Of a DNA stretch of 64,000 bases, positions 1-8,650 are shown piece after piece. A program made the translations under genes and the position numbers. The stretch covers positions 186,001-250,000 of the forward strand of contig JAWKHJ010000003.1 in the NCBI GenBank assembly GCA_041394905.1. Reading direction: 5' to 3'. A model generated the notes under the pieces. The model did not search any database. It saw nothing but the letters and a program-made list of their open reading frames with translations, and was not told the DNA's origin. The stretch comes from RI-231 sp041394905 (lineage in GTDB: Bacteria; Acidobacteriota; Terriglobia; Bryobacterales; UBA6623). Position 1 is the stretch's first letter. The number at the start of each line of letters is the position of its first letter.

Positions 1-62
1 CTTAGCGCCTTCCGCGCCAAACGGTGCGAGCCCGCGGCTCCGATGCGCCGTTTCTGTCCGTG

Positions 63-82
63 CCGCACGCGGAAGCGTGCGG
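63..82. terminator. Hairpin just past the nagA stop
   Basis: A perfect 8-bp stem with a GGAA tetraloop lies about 20 bases beyond the nagA stop codon. There is no clear T-run on the nagA strand, so it may be a terminator-like or 3'-stabilising structure. The rest of the first 101 bases shows nothing I can name. Confidence 0.35.
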
Positions 83-101
83 GTTCTTCAACCCAGCTGA
101 C

Positions 102-1241
102 CTACGCCCCCACCACCGTCTCGCGCACGTTCACCGCCTTCGTCTCCGGATCGAAATCGAACAGAATCAGGTCCGCCGAATCCCCCGGCTGCAGGAAGCC
201 CAGCCGCGTCTCGAGATGGCAGCTCTTGGCCGCATTCACCGTCCCAGCCTCCAGCGCATCGCGCAGGCTCAGCCCGGTGAACTTCATCAGGTTCTCGAGC
301 CCGCGGTCCATCGATAGCGCAGAGCCCGCCAGGCGTCCCGAATCCGTCAGCCGGATGCACTGGTCTGGCGTCAACTCCACTTCCAAGTGACCGAAGTGGT
401 AGATCCCCGGCTCGCAGCCCGCCGGCGGCGCCGCGTCCGTAACCAAAATGATGTGGTCGAGCCCCTTGGCGCGCACCGCGATCTTCACGAAATCCGGCGG
501 CAGGTGGATGCCGTCCACGATCAGACCGGCCCAAAGCTCGTCCGAGGCCATCTGGGCGTGGATGTAGTTGTTGTGCCGCGGGATGACCGAATGCGCGCCA
601 TTGCCCAAGTGCGTGCTCATCGTGGCGCCGGCGGCGATCGCGTTGTGGACGTCCTCGCGGGCGGCATTCGTATGCCCGATGGACACCACGATGCCTTCCT
701 TGACCATGTGCTCGATCACCGGGATTGCTCCCGGCGTCTCCGGCGCGATCGTGATGAGCCGAATGTGCCCTTCCGCCGCGTCCTGGAAGGCTTTGAACTC
801 TTCCACCGTCGCCGGCCGCACATGCTGCCTGGGGTGCGCCCCGCGCGGGCCGTCCTCCGGGCAGATCCACGGCCCCTCCACGTGAAAGCAGATCATCGAC
901 TCGCCATTCGCAAGCTCGCGCCTAGCCTTGGCTAGATTCTTGAGCGAGCCGCAGATGTTCTCATGCGATCCAGTAATGACCGTCGGGAAGAATCGCGTCA
1001 CACCGGTGGCGCGCTGCACCTCGATCGAGCGGGAAATCTCATCCAGCGGAGTGTCGGGAGAATTGTAGTCAACTCCCGCAAATCCATTGACTTGGATGTC
1101 GATCATGCCCGGCGCGATCCACTGCGTGGGCTTCACGCCTTCCGCGGGAGAAACGCCGGTGATGCGTCCCGCTTCGACGCTCACTTCGACTGGATTGCCG
1201 TTTTCGGGCGACAGGCCGAGATATTTCGTGCTAGATTGCAT
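102..1241 (-). CDS. nagA: N-acetylglucosamine-6-phosphate deacetylase
   Basis: A 379-residue amidohydrolase-superfamily protein that would deacetylate GlcNAc-6-P to GlcN-6-P in the cytoplasm, the committed step of amino-sugar catabolism. Visible motifs are the metal-binding Glu in HVEGP (about residue 122), His in SIGHT (190), His in STHLGNGAH (211) and the catalytic Asp in LVTDAAPPAG (269). The start was set at the ATG opening MQSSTKYLG; a longer frame would run into the divergent hydrolase gene. It is divergent from that gene with 78 bases between. No nagB or transporter is adjacent. A ROK regulator of the type that controls nag genes occurs at 58.3-59.6 kb, but linkage is only a guess. Some active-site loops are divergent, so a related N-acyl amino sugar is possible. 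Confidence 0.85.
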   Translation of the reverse strand: MQSSTKYLGLSPENGNPVEVSVEAGRITGVSPAEGVKPTQWIAPGMIDIQVNGFAGVDYNSPDTPLDEISRSIEVQRATGVTRFFPTVITGSHENICGSLKNLAKARRELANGESMICFHVEGPWICPEDGPRGAHPRQHVRPATVEEFKAFQDAAEGHIRLITIAPETPGAIPVIEHMVKEGIVVSIGHTNAAREDVHNAIAAGATMSTHLGNGAHSVIPRHNNYIHAQMASDELWAGLIVDGIHLPPDFVKIAVRAKGLDHIILVTDAAPPAGCEPGIYHFGHLEVELTPDQCIRLTDSGRLAGSALSMDRGLENLMKFTGLSLRDALEAGTVNAAKSCHLETRLGFLQPGDSADLILFDFDPETKAVNVRETVVGA

Positions 1242-1319
1242 CGTTCGGACTTCGTAGTTTGGCACAGTCGTTTCGGCGCGAACAATGGGGTTCGCCGACG
1301 CCGGGACGCGGGGAGCGCG

Positions 1320-2138
1320 ATGCAAGCCACCATTGACGACCGCCGAGTGGGATATGACGCCGTGGGATCAGGGGTCCCGTTGTTGCTGTTGCACGCTTTT
1401 CCGCTCAACCGCACCATGTATGCCGAGCAGACTCAAGGGCTGCGAGACGCAGCGCGGGTCATCACCTTCGACCTGCCCGGAGTGGGGCGCTCCGAGCCTG
1501 GCCCGCTCAGCGTGGACGGCATGGCGGATCTGGCCGCTGGGCTGCTCGACGCGCTCCAGATTCCGCGTGCGATCATCGGCGGCGTCTCCATGGGCGGGTA
1601 TGCGGCGATGGCCTTCGCCCGACGCCATCCCGAACGTCTGTTGGGACTAGTACTAGCGAATACCCGAGCCGCAGCTGACAGCGAAGAGGCGCGCGAGGGC
1701 CGCGCAGAGATGGCCAAAGTCGCCCGGGATCAAGGCCCAAGCGCCATCGCCGAGCGGATGTTGCCCAAGCTCCTGGGCCCGACTGCGCTCAAGAGGAATC
1801 GCAAGCTCGTGGACCGCGTACGCGCCATGATCGAGGGCGTGCCCGGCGAGGTGATCTCCGATCTCCTCACCGCTCTTGCCGAGCGCGCTGACTCGACCCC
1901 TTCACTCGCCGCCATCGACGTTCCCACGCTGGTGATCGCCTCCGAGGACGACGCCGTCACACCGGCTTCCGAGGCGCGCGAGTGGGCGCAGGAGATTCCC
2001 GAGAGCCGTTACGTGGAGATTCCCGGCGTGGGTCACCTCTCCAATCTCGAAGCGCCGACGGAGTTCAACAAGGCTGTCCGTTCGTTCCTCGAAACGGCCA
2101 TCCTGTTCCACGACGGCGCCGCCACTGCAACGCGGTAG
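1320..2138 (+). CDS. Alpha/beta hydrolase
   Basis: A 272-residue alpha/beta-hydrolase-fold protein. The oxyanion strand LLLLHAFPLN is followed by the nucleophile elbow GVSMGG (Ser), an acid loop around PTLVIASEDDAVTP and the C-terminal His in GVGHLSNLEAP, so the catalytic triad looks complete. There is no signal peptide. The ATG at 1320 was chosen because GGGGAG lies four to five bases upstream and the fold begins right after it. Proteins of this kind include small esterases and 3-oxoadipate enol-lactonase-like enzymes; nothing here fixes the substrate. Confidence 0.8.
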   Translation: MQATIDDRRVGYDAVGSGVPLLLLHAFPLNRTMYAEQTQGLRDAARVITFDLPGVGRSEPGPLSVDGMADLAAGLLDALQIPRAIIGGVSMGGYAAMAFARRHPERLLGLVLANTRAAADSEEAREGRAEMAKVARDQGPSAIAERMLPKLLGPTALKRNRKLVDRVRAMIEGVPGEVISDLLTALAERADSTPSLAAIDVPTLVIASEDDAVTPASEAREWAQEIPESRYVEIPGVGHLSNLEAPTEFNKAVRSFLETAILFHDGAATATR

Positions 2139-2440
2139 CGCTTATCGACTCCATCCGCTTTTTTGATTGGACTCGCCGGGCCAGCCACCGGTAACTTGAA
2201 ATTGTGGCCGGTATTCACCGGCGGACGGTGGAGCTACATCGTCCCGGGCCTCTCCCAGTTGGAGGCCTGCATTCTCCCCCGGCGCCCCGTTCGCCAGCCG
2301 GTCCGCACGTCTAGCGAGTCGCCCGAGCGGAGGCTGAGCGCAAGTCGTTCGGCGTCTACGAGACTCCCGCCCACTCGCAACTGCGGCGCAAGTGTTGGCC
2401 GTGAAGACGCAGGCGCGTTTCACGGCGGAGGTGTATCTGT
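2139..2440. other. Unassigned 300-bp gap with coding-like scraps
   Basis: No intact gene is visible. Short plus-strand stretches look protein-like in different frames (for example WSYIVPGLSQLEACI near 2230 and ERKSFGVYETPAHSQL near 2340), which could be a small gene broken by several indels. I cannot name it. Confidence 0.3.
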
Positions 2441-3243
2441 TTGATTCTCAATAATCGGTTGGTGTTGCGTACCCTTATCGCGTTCGTGACCGTGTCGGCG
2501 TTCGGCCAGGCCCAGGGCTTGCAGGACTCTCCCTGGTCGGGGCAGCGTGCGGGCGAGCGGCCCGCCTGGGCGACCGGCACATCTGCCGTTCCATCCGCCG
2601 AATACCGCAGCGTCGAGGCCGCACAGGCCGATCAGCCAATGCGACGCTACGCGCCGCGCCAAACCCCGAGCGGAGGCCACATGGTCTCTCTACAGCGCCT
2701 GAAGAATGCGCCGCCGCCCAAAGCCGTCCGGGAGATGACCAAGGGCGCGGACGCAGTCGCGGCGGGGGACCGCGAGGAAGCAATCCGGCACTACCAGAAG
2801 GCTCTCGAGATTCATCCGAGCTACATTGAGGCCTACAACAACCTGGGCGTCCAGAACCTGAAGCTCAACCGGATCGACGAGGCGATCGCGGCACTTGAAA
2901 AGGCGGTCGAGCTCGACCCGCACCTACCGAACCGGGCACCTGAATCTCTCGGTCGCACTATCGCGCTGCGTCGACGCAGCTGAGTACCAGGCGGAACGGC
3001 TGTGGAGCCTCGCGCCGCGTTCGACGGCTCGCCAATCTCGGACTCGGGCCTTCGTGTTGACCTCCAAGGGCAAGGATCTCCCGAGGAGGCTGTCGAGCGG
3101 CTCACCTTCGCCGCCGAAGAGCGCCCGGCGCAATGCTGGCGGCAGCCAGAGCGCTGCTCCAGCTCGACCGGCCCAAAGACGCGCACGCGGCCCTGCGCTA
3201 CCTGCCAATCGCCGAAGGCAACAGTACAATAAGCGCTCGTTGA
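2441..3243 (+). pseudogene. Frame-broken secreted TPR protein
   Basis: The first frame (2441 to about 2935, TTG or nearby GTG start) encodes a signal-peptide-like N-terminus, a low-complexity linker and two TPR units ending EKAVELDPH. The TPR pattern then continues in other frames: GHLNLSVAL near 2940, LTSKGKDLP near 3060, EEAVERLTFAAEERP near 3085, and MLAAARALLQLDRPKDAH from 3133 to a TGA at 3243. At least three single-base shifts are needed to join them. The pieces lie in the right order without loss, which fits indels in one gene better than decay by deletion. Function is probably a periplasmic scaffold; partners unknown. Confidence 0.6.
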
Positions 3244-3263
3244 AGGCGCTCTCGAGGAACAAG

Positions 3264-3306
3264 GCTGCGGGAAGCGGCGGACGCATCGTCCGCCGCTTCC
3301 CGCAGC
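3264..3306. terminator. Perfect 19-bp hairpin
   Basis: A 19-bp arm at 3264-3282 pairs without mismatch to 3288-3306 across a 5-base loop. It sits between the TPR gene stop and the conserved start of the radical SAM protein, partly overlapping the latter. No T-run follows, so termination is only the default reading. Confidence 0.5.
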
Positions 3307-4117
3307 ATCCTCAGCCCCGTCAGCGGCTTCCTCGCCCAGGCTGGCTTTTCCCACTCCCCTCACTCCGGCGCGGAACTGCACTTACGGCTGCCTCTACTGT
3401 TACGTCCCCACGATGCGCATCAGGGTGGACTCAAGCCTGAAGGATTGGCGCCATTGGGGCGAGCACACCACGTTCAAGTCCAACGCCGCAGAGTTGCTCG
3501 AGCGCGCGCTGCGTCCGCCGCAGCGCATCTATTGCTCTCCGCTCACCGATCCCTATCAGCCGGCCGAGGCTCAGCAGCGTGCCATGCCTGCCATTCTGGC
3601 CGCCCTCGTCGACGCGCCGCCCCAAGATCTTCACGTTGCAAACACGCTCGCCGCTCGTCTTGCGAGACTGGAACTGCTCAGCGGCGAGCGAAAAGACCGC
3701 GCTCCGCGTGAGCTTCTCCATCACCACCGACCGCGATGATGTGCGCCGCCGCTGCAGGCCGCACTGCGGGTGATCCTCGAGCGCCTCGGCGCCATCCGGG
3801 CGCTGCGCCGCGCGGGCCTCCGCGTCCACGCCACTTTAGCCCCGCTGCTGCCGTGCGATCCGGAAACACTGGCTTCACTCGCCCTCGAGGCCAGTGGCGA
3901 GGATCTGGTCGGCGACACCTTGCGCATCCGCGCGACAAAGCCCGCGGCGCAACCACGCGCGGAGCCGCCATGTGCGCTTGGCCGGCGATTCGGGTAGGAC
4001 TGGTTCGACCCCGCCCTTCAGCAACAAGCAATCGAGCAAATCCGCGCCGTGGCCGCGCGCATGGGCCGCCGTTTCGCGGTCGGCCCGGCCTTCGGCCTGC
4101 TCGCCACGCCGGTCTGA
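3301..4117 (+). pseudogene. Frame-broken radical SAM protein (SplB/Rv2578c-like)
   Basis: Read across frames the gene gives RSILSPVSGFLAQAGFSHS, then TPARNCTYGCLYCYVPTMR with the radical SAM CxxxCxxC cluster motif, then SPLTDPYQP, LQTRSPLVLRDW, FSITTDRDDVRR, IRALRRAGLRVHATLAPLLPCDPE and a C-terminus GRRFAVGPAFGLLATPV ending at TGA 4115-4117. About five frame changes separate these parts. The first lies in a CCCC run near 3356, where one fewer C restores the frame. The family is related to spore photoproduct lyase; members are mostly uncharacterised Fe-S enzymes. The true start is unclear because no ATG precedes RSILSP in its own frame. Confidence 0.65.
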
Positions 4118-4162
4118 GATTCCGCGCCATACCCACTCCCGGATCGACGACAATGAGGAGCC

Positions 4163-5050
4163 ATGCTCACGCCGCTGACACGCATCCTCGCCGTTGCAGC
4201 CCTCTTCGCCGCGGCCCTCGCCGCCCAAACCGAGTTCCAGTGGAACAACCCGCTGCCCGCGAACGCCCCCGAGGGCGTCGAGCACGCCACCTTCTACTCC
4301 AAGGCCAACAAGACCACCGTCGGCTATAACATCCTGCTGCCGCCCGGATACAACGCGCCTGAGAACGCGCAGCGGCGCTACCCGGTCATCTATTACCTGC
4401 ATGGCGGTCGGCCTGGCGGAGGCAGAAGAGCGTCGGCCTGGCCCAGGTGATGGGCGACGCGATGCGTGCGGGCGACGTCCCGCCCACATGATCTACGTCT
4501 TCGTGAACGGCGGCAAGCTCAGCCACTACGACCAAGGCTCGCTCGGGGAAACGGCCTTCGTTCAAGAAGCTGATCCCGCACGTCGACAAGACCTACCGGA
4601 CGATCGCCGAACGCAACGGCCGCGGCGTCGAAGGCCCCAGGGCGGACGCGGAACCGCCCGCTACTTGTTCAAACATCGGGACTTGTTCGTCTCCGCGGCT
4701 GCCCCATGGGCGGCGGCCATCAGTACGAGCGCTTGATCGACCAAAACGACGGCTGAGTCGGACCTGCCCGCATTTCCCCACCCTGGAACAACACCTGGGA
4801 GCTGGCGCCGCTACGCCGCCGACCGCAAAGGGCCACCGGTCAACATCCTCGTCGTCGTCGGGACGAAAGACCAGAACTACCAGCCGAATCTCGACTGATG
4901 GCCCACCTCACCGACCTCGGCATCCCGTTCGAGCGGATCATCGTACCCGACACGCCCCATAGCGCCAAGGAAGTCTACGCCAAACGGGGCCTGGACTGTA
5001 TGCGTTTCCATGCGGCGAACTTCGAGCGCGCCTTGGGCAAATCCTGGTAG
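4163..5050 (+). pseudogene. Frame-broken secreted esterase (PF00756-like)
   Basis: An intact N-terminus (4163 to about 4425) gives a signal peptide ending LAAQ and an esterase core with YNILLPPGY and PVIYYLHGG. The rest continues in alternating frames: KSVGLAQVMGDAMRAGDV, MIYVFVNGGK, LIPHVDKTYRTIAERNGRG, QGGRGTARYLFKH (the nucleophile region), NILVVVGTKDQNYQPNLD and IIVPDTPHSAKEVY with the likely catalytic His, ending at TAG 5048-5050. Roughly eight frame changes are required. The family includes secreted esterases acting on acylated sugars. This is the most damaged gene of the window. Confidence 0.65.
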
Positions 5051-5148
5051 ATCACCTCAGTCAGAACTAGACCATTCCCGAATCGGAACGCACGACAGCC
5101 AGCGGTACCTCTCCTAGGCGACACCATTGCCGCTTTGGAACCAAACAA

Positions 5149-5409
5149 ATGCCCCAAGCCGCTGACCGATTGAACCACATGCTCTTCGTTCTCAAGGAGG
5201 ACCCCGACTCGCTGTGGGAGGAGATGAATCGCTTGTGGATCGACTCTTTGCTTGAATTTGATGGCATGCCCGAAGAGCATGTCCTGGACCTGCTGGGCGC
5301 ATCGGTGCGCCGGCGCGACCCAGCCGCGCTCGCCAGCGACATCGAGCGCACATTGCGCTTCCTGGATGGCCGCATCGACAACCCCCGCGTCACGGTCGTC
5401 TGGCACTGA
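5149..5409 (+). CDS. Small hypothetical protein
   Basis: An 86-residue acidic, probably helical cytoplasmic protein with no signal peptide and no family I recognise. It is rich in Leu, Asp, Glu and Arg (LWEEMNRLWIDSLLEFDG), which looks like real coding composition rather than an antisense artefact. No strong ribosome-binding site precedes the ATG. A terminator-like hairpin follows 34 bases after the stop. Confidence 0.45.
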   Translation: MPQAADRLNHMLFVLKEDPDSLWEEMNRLWIDSLLEFDGMPEEHVLDLLGASVRRRDPAALASDIERTLRFLDGRIDNPRVTVVWH

Positions 5410-5443
5410 TCCGCGACACGGCCCCAAAACTTCGCACAAGCAA

Positions 5444-5471
5444 ACGGCCCCGGCGACAACGCCGGGGCCGT
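5444..5471. terminator. Bidirectional terminator hairpin
   Basis: A perfect 12-bp GC-rich stem with an ACAA loop lies between the convergent ends of the small gene at 5149-5409 and fabF. There is no long T-run on either side. Confidence 0.65.
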
Positions 5472-5498
5472 ACTGCATTGAATAGGCTCGCCGTAGCC

Positions 5499-6737
5499 CT
5501 ACTCGTGATAGCGGCGGAAGATCAGCGCACCGTTCGTTCCGCCAAAGCCGAACGAGTTGGTCAGCGCGTACTCGATTTCGAGCGGTCGCGACTCGCTGGG
5601 AACGTAGTCCAGATCGCAACCTTCATCCGGCGTGACTAGGTTGATGGTCGGCGGAGCGACCTGATCACGAATCGCGAGCACGGTGATGCCTGCTTCCAGG
5701 CCGCCCGCGCCGCCCAGCAAGTGTCCTGTCATCGACTTGGTCGAGCTGACCGCCAACTTGTAAGCGTGTTCCCCGAACAGATTCTTGATCGCCGTCGATT
5801 CGATGCGATCACCCAACGGCGTGGACGTGCCATGCGCGTTGATGTACTGAATCTCGTTCGGCGAGATGCCGGCGTCCTTGAGCGCATTGCGCATTACGCG
5901 GAACGCCCCATCGCCGTCCTCGCAGGGAGACGTGATGTGATAAGCGTCGCCGCTCATGCCATAGCCAACGATCTCGGCTACGATCGGCGCATTGCGACGG
6001 ATGGCATGCTCGAGTTCTTCGAGCACCAACACGCCCGCGCCTTCGCCCACGACAAAGCCGTCACGATCAACGTCCCAAGGACGGCAAGCGTGCTCGGGGT
6101 CGTCATTACGCGTCGACAGCGCCTTCATGTTGCCGAATCCGCCGATGCTCATCGGCGTAATTGCAGCCTCGGCGCCGCCGCAGATCATCACGTCCGCATC
6201 GCCGCGCGCAATGATCTTGAACGAATCGCCCACAGCGTGCGCGCCAGTCGTGCAAGCGGTAGCCGTGGCCGAGTTCGGCCCCTTTGCGCCATAGCGAATC
6301 GAAACGTGGCCAGAGGCCAAGTTGACGATCGTCGCCGGGATGAAGAACGGCGAGATCTTGCGCGGCCCGCCCTCCATGAGCTTGGTGTGCTCGCGCTCGA
6401 TGACGTCAAACCCGCCGATGCCACTGCCAATATAGACACCGACACGCTCGGCGATCTCCGGCGTCACCTTCAGCTCGGACGCCTCTACAGCGAACTGGCT
6501 CGACGACAGGGCGAAAAAGATGAATCGCCCCATCTTGCGCAAATCGCGCTTGTCGACGTAGTTGAGAGGATCGAAGCCGTCGACCTCGCCTGCGATTTGG
6601 CAGGCGAACTCAGCGGCGTCGAAATGAGTAATACGGTGGATACCGCCTTTGCCGGCGCGAAGCGCTTGCCAAGACGGCTCGGTTCCGATCCCTACCGGGC
6701 ACGTTAGCCCGACTCCGGTCACGACAACTCGTTTCAA
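5499..6737 (-). CDS. fabF: 3-oxoacyl-[acyl-carrier-protein] synthase II
   Basis: A 412-residue KAS II that condenses malonyl-ACP with acyl-ACP during chain elongation of fatty acids. The catalytic triad is visible: Cys162 in TATACTTGAHA, His302 in INAHGTSTPLGD and His339 in STKSMTGHLLGG. It starts at TTG (KRVVVTGVG is the canonical N-terminus), with AAGGAG eight bases upstream. It lies 42 bases downstream of acpP on the same strand, the usual acpP-fabF pair; fabD, fabG and fabH are not present here. Confidence 0.95.
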   Translation of the reverse strand: MKRVVVTGVGLTCPVGIGTEPSWQALRAGKGGIHRITHFDAAEFACQIAGEVDGFDPLNYVDKRDLRKMGRFIFFALSSSQFAVEASELKVTPEIAERVGVYIGSGIGGFDVIEREHTKLMEGGPRKISPFFIPATIVNLASGHVSIRYGAKGPNSATATACTTGAHAVGDSFKIIARGDADVMICGGAEAAITPMSIGGFGNMKALSTRNDDPEHACRPWDVDRDGFVVGEGAGVLVLEELEHAIRRNAPIVAEIVGYGMSGDAYHITSPCEDGDGAFRVMRNALKDAGISPNEIQYINAHGTSTPLGDRIESTAIKNLFGEHAYKLAVSSTKSMTGHLLGGAGGLEAGITVLAIRDQVAPPTINLVTPDEGCDLDYVPSESRPLEIEYALTNSFGFGGTNGALIFRRYHE

Positions 6738-6779
6738 AACGGGGGCTCCTTCCGCTCCCTAACTGGGCCGGTTTAGGGC

Positions 6780-7031
6780 TTATCCTTCGTCGTCGGGTAG
6801 ATCGGCGGTCTTCTCGATGTAATCGACTGCGTCGCCCACCGTGCGGATCTTTTCCGCATCCTCATCAGGGATTTCGATTTCGAAGGCCTCCTCGAAGGCC
6901 ATGATCAGCTCGACAATGTCGAGCGAGTCTGCATTGAGCGTTTCTACGAAGGAAGCTTCGCGCTTGACTTCAGATTCCTCAACACTGAGTTGCTCACAGA
7001 TGATCTCGCGTACTTTCTGCTCGACGTCCAT
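6780..7031 (-). CDS. acpP: Acyl carrier protein
   Basis: An 83-residue acidic ACP. The phosphopantetheine attachment Ser is in NADSLDIVEL, and the helices match the family along the whole length. The start is the ATG of MDVEQKVREI, with GGAGG four to five bases upstream; a longer upstream frame has no ACP character. It carries acyl chains for fabF, encoded next. Confidence 0.95.
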   Translation of the reverse strand: MDVEQKVREIICEQLSVEESEVKREASFVETLNADSLDIVELIMAFEEAFEIEIPDEDAEKIRTVGDAVDYIEKTADLPDDEG

Positions 7032-7101
7032 TACTCCTCCGGACACAGACGAAACCTTGATTCTACCGACTGGAAGAAAACGGGTGCAAGCTTGGCCGCA
7101 A

Positions 7102-7746
7102 CTAACGATAGCGGCGATGCACGGCGAGCACTCGCCCTTGGATCGCAACCTGAGCCGCCGCGACGCGAATCGGCTCCATGGAAGCGTTGGCAGGCTGTAG
7201 CCGCACTGTGCCGTCAGCCTCGTGATAGAAGCGTTTCAGCGTCGTCTCGGAGCCATCGACCAGCGCCACGACGATCTCGCCGTTGCGTACGTGGTCGGTC
7301 TGCTCCACGAGCACATAATCGCCCTCGACGATGTGATCGTCGATCATTGATTCGCCCCGCACCTGCAGCGCGTAGACGTTCTGCGCACCTGCGAACTCCG
7401 GAAACGCGAGCGTCTCAGGCTGCTCGTAAGTCTCGATGGGCCGGCCGGCAGCGATCACGCCTAGCAGGGGCGTCTGCGCGCCGCGAGTTTCGCGCATGGC
7501 GGCTTCGCGGCGATGAACGCGCTGCTCTTTGTAGTACTTGGGCGCAAGCTCGAGCGCGCGGCTCTGGTTGAAGCTGCGCTTGAGGTAGCCCTTGGATTCG
7601 AGCGCTGTCAGGTGCTTGTGCACAGTCGCGATCGAGGCGAGGCCCAAGCCTTCCGCAATCTCTTCGAAACTCGGAGAGTACTCGTTGTCCGCGAGGAATT
7701 GCGAAATGAACTCGAGAACTTCGTGCTGCCGTTTCGTCAGTGCCAC
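7102..7746 (-). CDS. lexA: LexA repressor (SOS response)
   Basis: A 214-residue repressor with an N-terminal winged helix-turn-helix (residues about 1-65) and a C-terminal S24 self-cleavage domain. The Ala100-Gly101 cleavage site (GVIAAGRP), Ser133 in RGESMIDD and Lys171 in SETTLKRF are all present, so RecA-stimulated autocleavage should work. The start is GTG with GGAGG seven bases upstream. It is monocistronic or the first gene before acpP (70-base gap). A palindrome 15 bases upstream is a candidate autoregulatory site. Confidence 0.95.
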   Translation of the reverse strand: MALTKRQHEVLEFISQFLADNEYSPSFEEIAEGLGLASIATVHKHLTALESKGYLKRSFNQSRALELAPKYYKEQRVHRREAAMRETRGAQTPLLGVIAAGRPIETYEQPETLAFPEFAGAQNVYALQVRGESMIDDHIVEGDYVLVEQTDHVRNGEIVVALVDGSETTLKRFYHEADGTVRLQPANASMEPIRVAAAQVAIQGRVLAVHRRYR

Positions 7747-7760
7747 AGGGCGCCTCCCTA

Positions 7761-7782
7761 TTCGCCCTCTATTCTAGGCGAA
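7761..7782. promoter_or_regulatory. Candidate LexA operator upstream of lexA
   Basis: An inverted repeat TTCGCC-N10-GGCGAA lies 15 bases before the lexA start, where LexA autoregulation sites are normally found. The sequence matches neither the E. coli nor the Gram-positive LexA box exactly, so assignment rests on position and symmetry. Confidence 0.4.
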
Positions 7783-7824
7783 CAAAATGGGAAAAACAAC
7801 AAAACGGCAAATCCGCGTTTCTGC

Positions 7825-8639
7825 TCAACCCTCGCGAGAGGCGGCAATCGGACTGACGCGCGGGTTTGCAGATCCGGCGGTTTCGACCTGCAAGATCTCC
7901 AGCGCCTCTTTGCCATAGGGGCCTTGGCGCAGCACCTCTCCACCGGCGCCAATGGCCAGCGAGCAGCCCACGCAGCGGCGTCCGGCCCACGGTCCCGCAT
8001 CGACCGCACCGACATTGCTCACGCCTACGATCGCCATCGGAAACTCCGCCCCCAAGGTCTGATAGGACTCCCGCCACATCGCGCCGTAAGGCTCGCGTGC
8101 GTTGTCATGTTCGGCCGGAACGGCCCAAGCGCAGGGAGACAACAGCAGCTCGCAGCCCATCCGCCCCAAGGCGCGGCCCAACTCGAGCGAATCCGGAAAG
8201 TTGTCCGCGCAAACCAGCAACCCCACGCGCCCCAGGGGCGTATCCGCACACCCGACCGTCAAGCCCAGCGAGTAGAGATCATGCGCCAACTTCAGCTCGT
8301 TGATCTTGCGATGCCGCAGCACAATCTGGCCTTCGGGGTCGAGCAGCAACGCTGTGTTGTAGAGCCGGTCCCCCTCTCCCTCGACCAGCCCTGCCACGAC
8401 CCACAAGCCCGCAGAACGGGCCGCCTCCGCCAGCGCGGCGCTGTGCGGACCAGGGATCTCCGGCGCGGCATCACGCGCCGATGGATGCGTCCAGCCGTAG
8501 TTCAAACACTCCGGCAGAACGACAACGTCGCACCCTGCTCCGCGGCGCGCGCCACAAGCGCCGCGGCACGGCGCAGGTTGTGATCCGGCTCGCCGCCTTC
8601 GACGAGCATCTGTCCCATTCCGATCCTGATGCGCGGCAT
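7825..8639 (-). CDS. Carbon-nitrogen hydrolase (nitrilase superfamily), one frameshift
   Basis: About 271 residues from the ATG of MPRIRIGMGQML. The nitrilase-fold triad is visible: Glu in VVLPECLNYGW, Lys in RHRKINELKL and Cys in LLVCADNFPDS. The reading frame changes once near 8532, between AEQG and CDVVVLPE, where one base is missing. The products of such enzymes are amides or N-carbamoyl compounds cleaved to acid and ammonia. It starts 11 bases after the stop of pncB on the same strand, so the two are probably co-transcribed, which suggests a role near NAD or nicotinate metabolism. The exact substrate is not readable. Confidence 0.75.
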
Positions 8640-8650
8640 CGCGTTGCACT

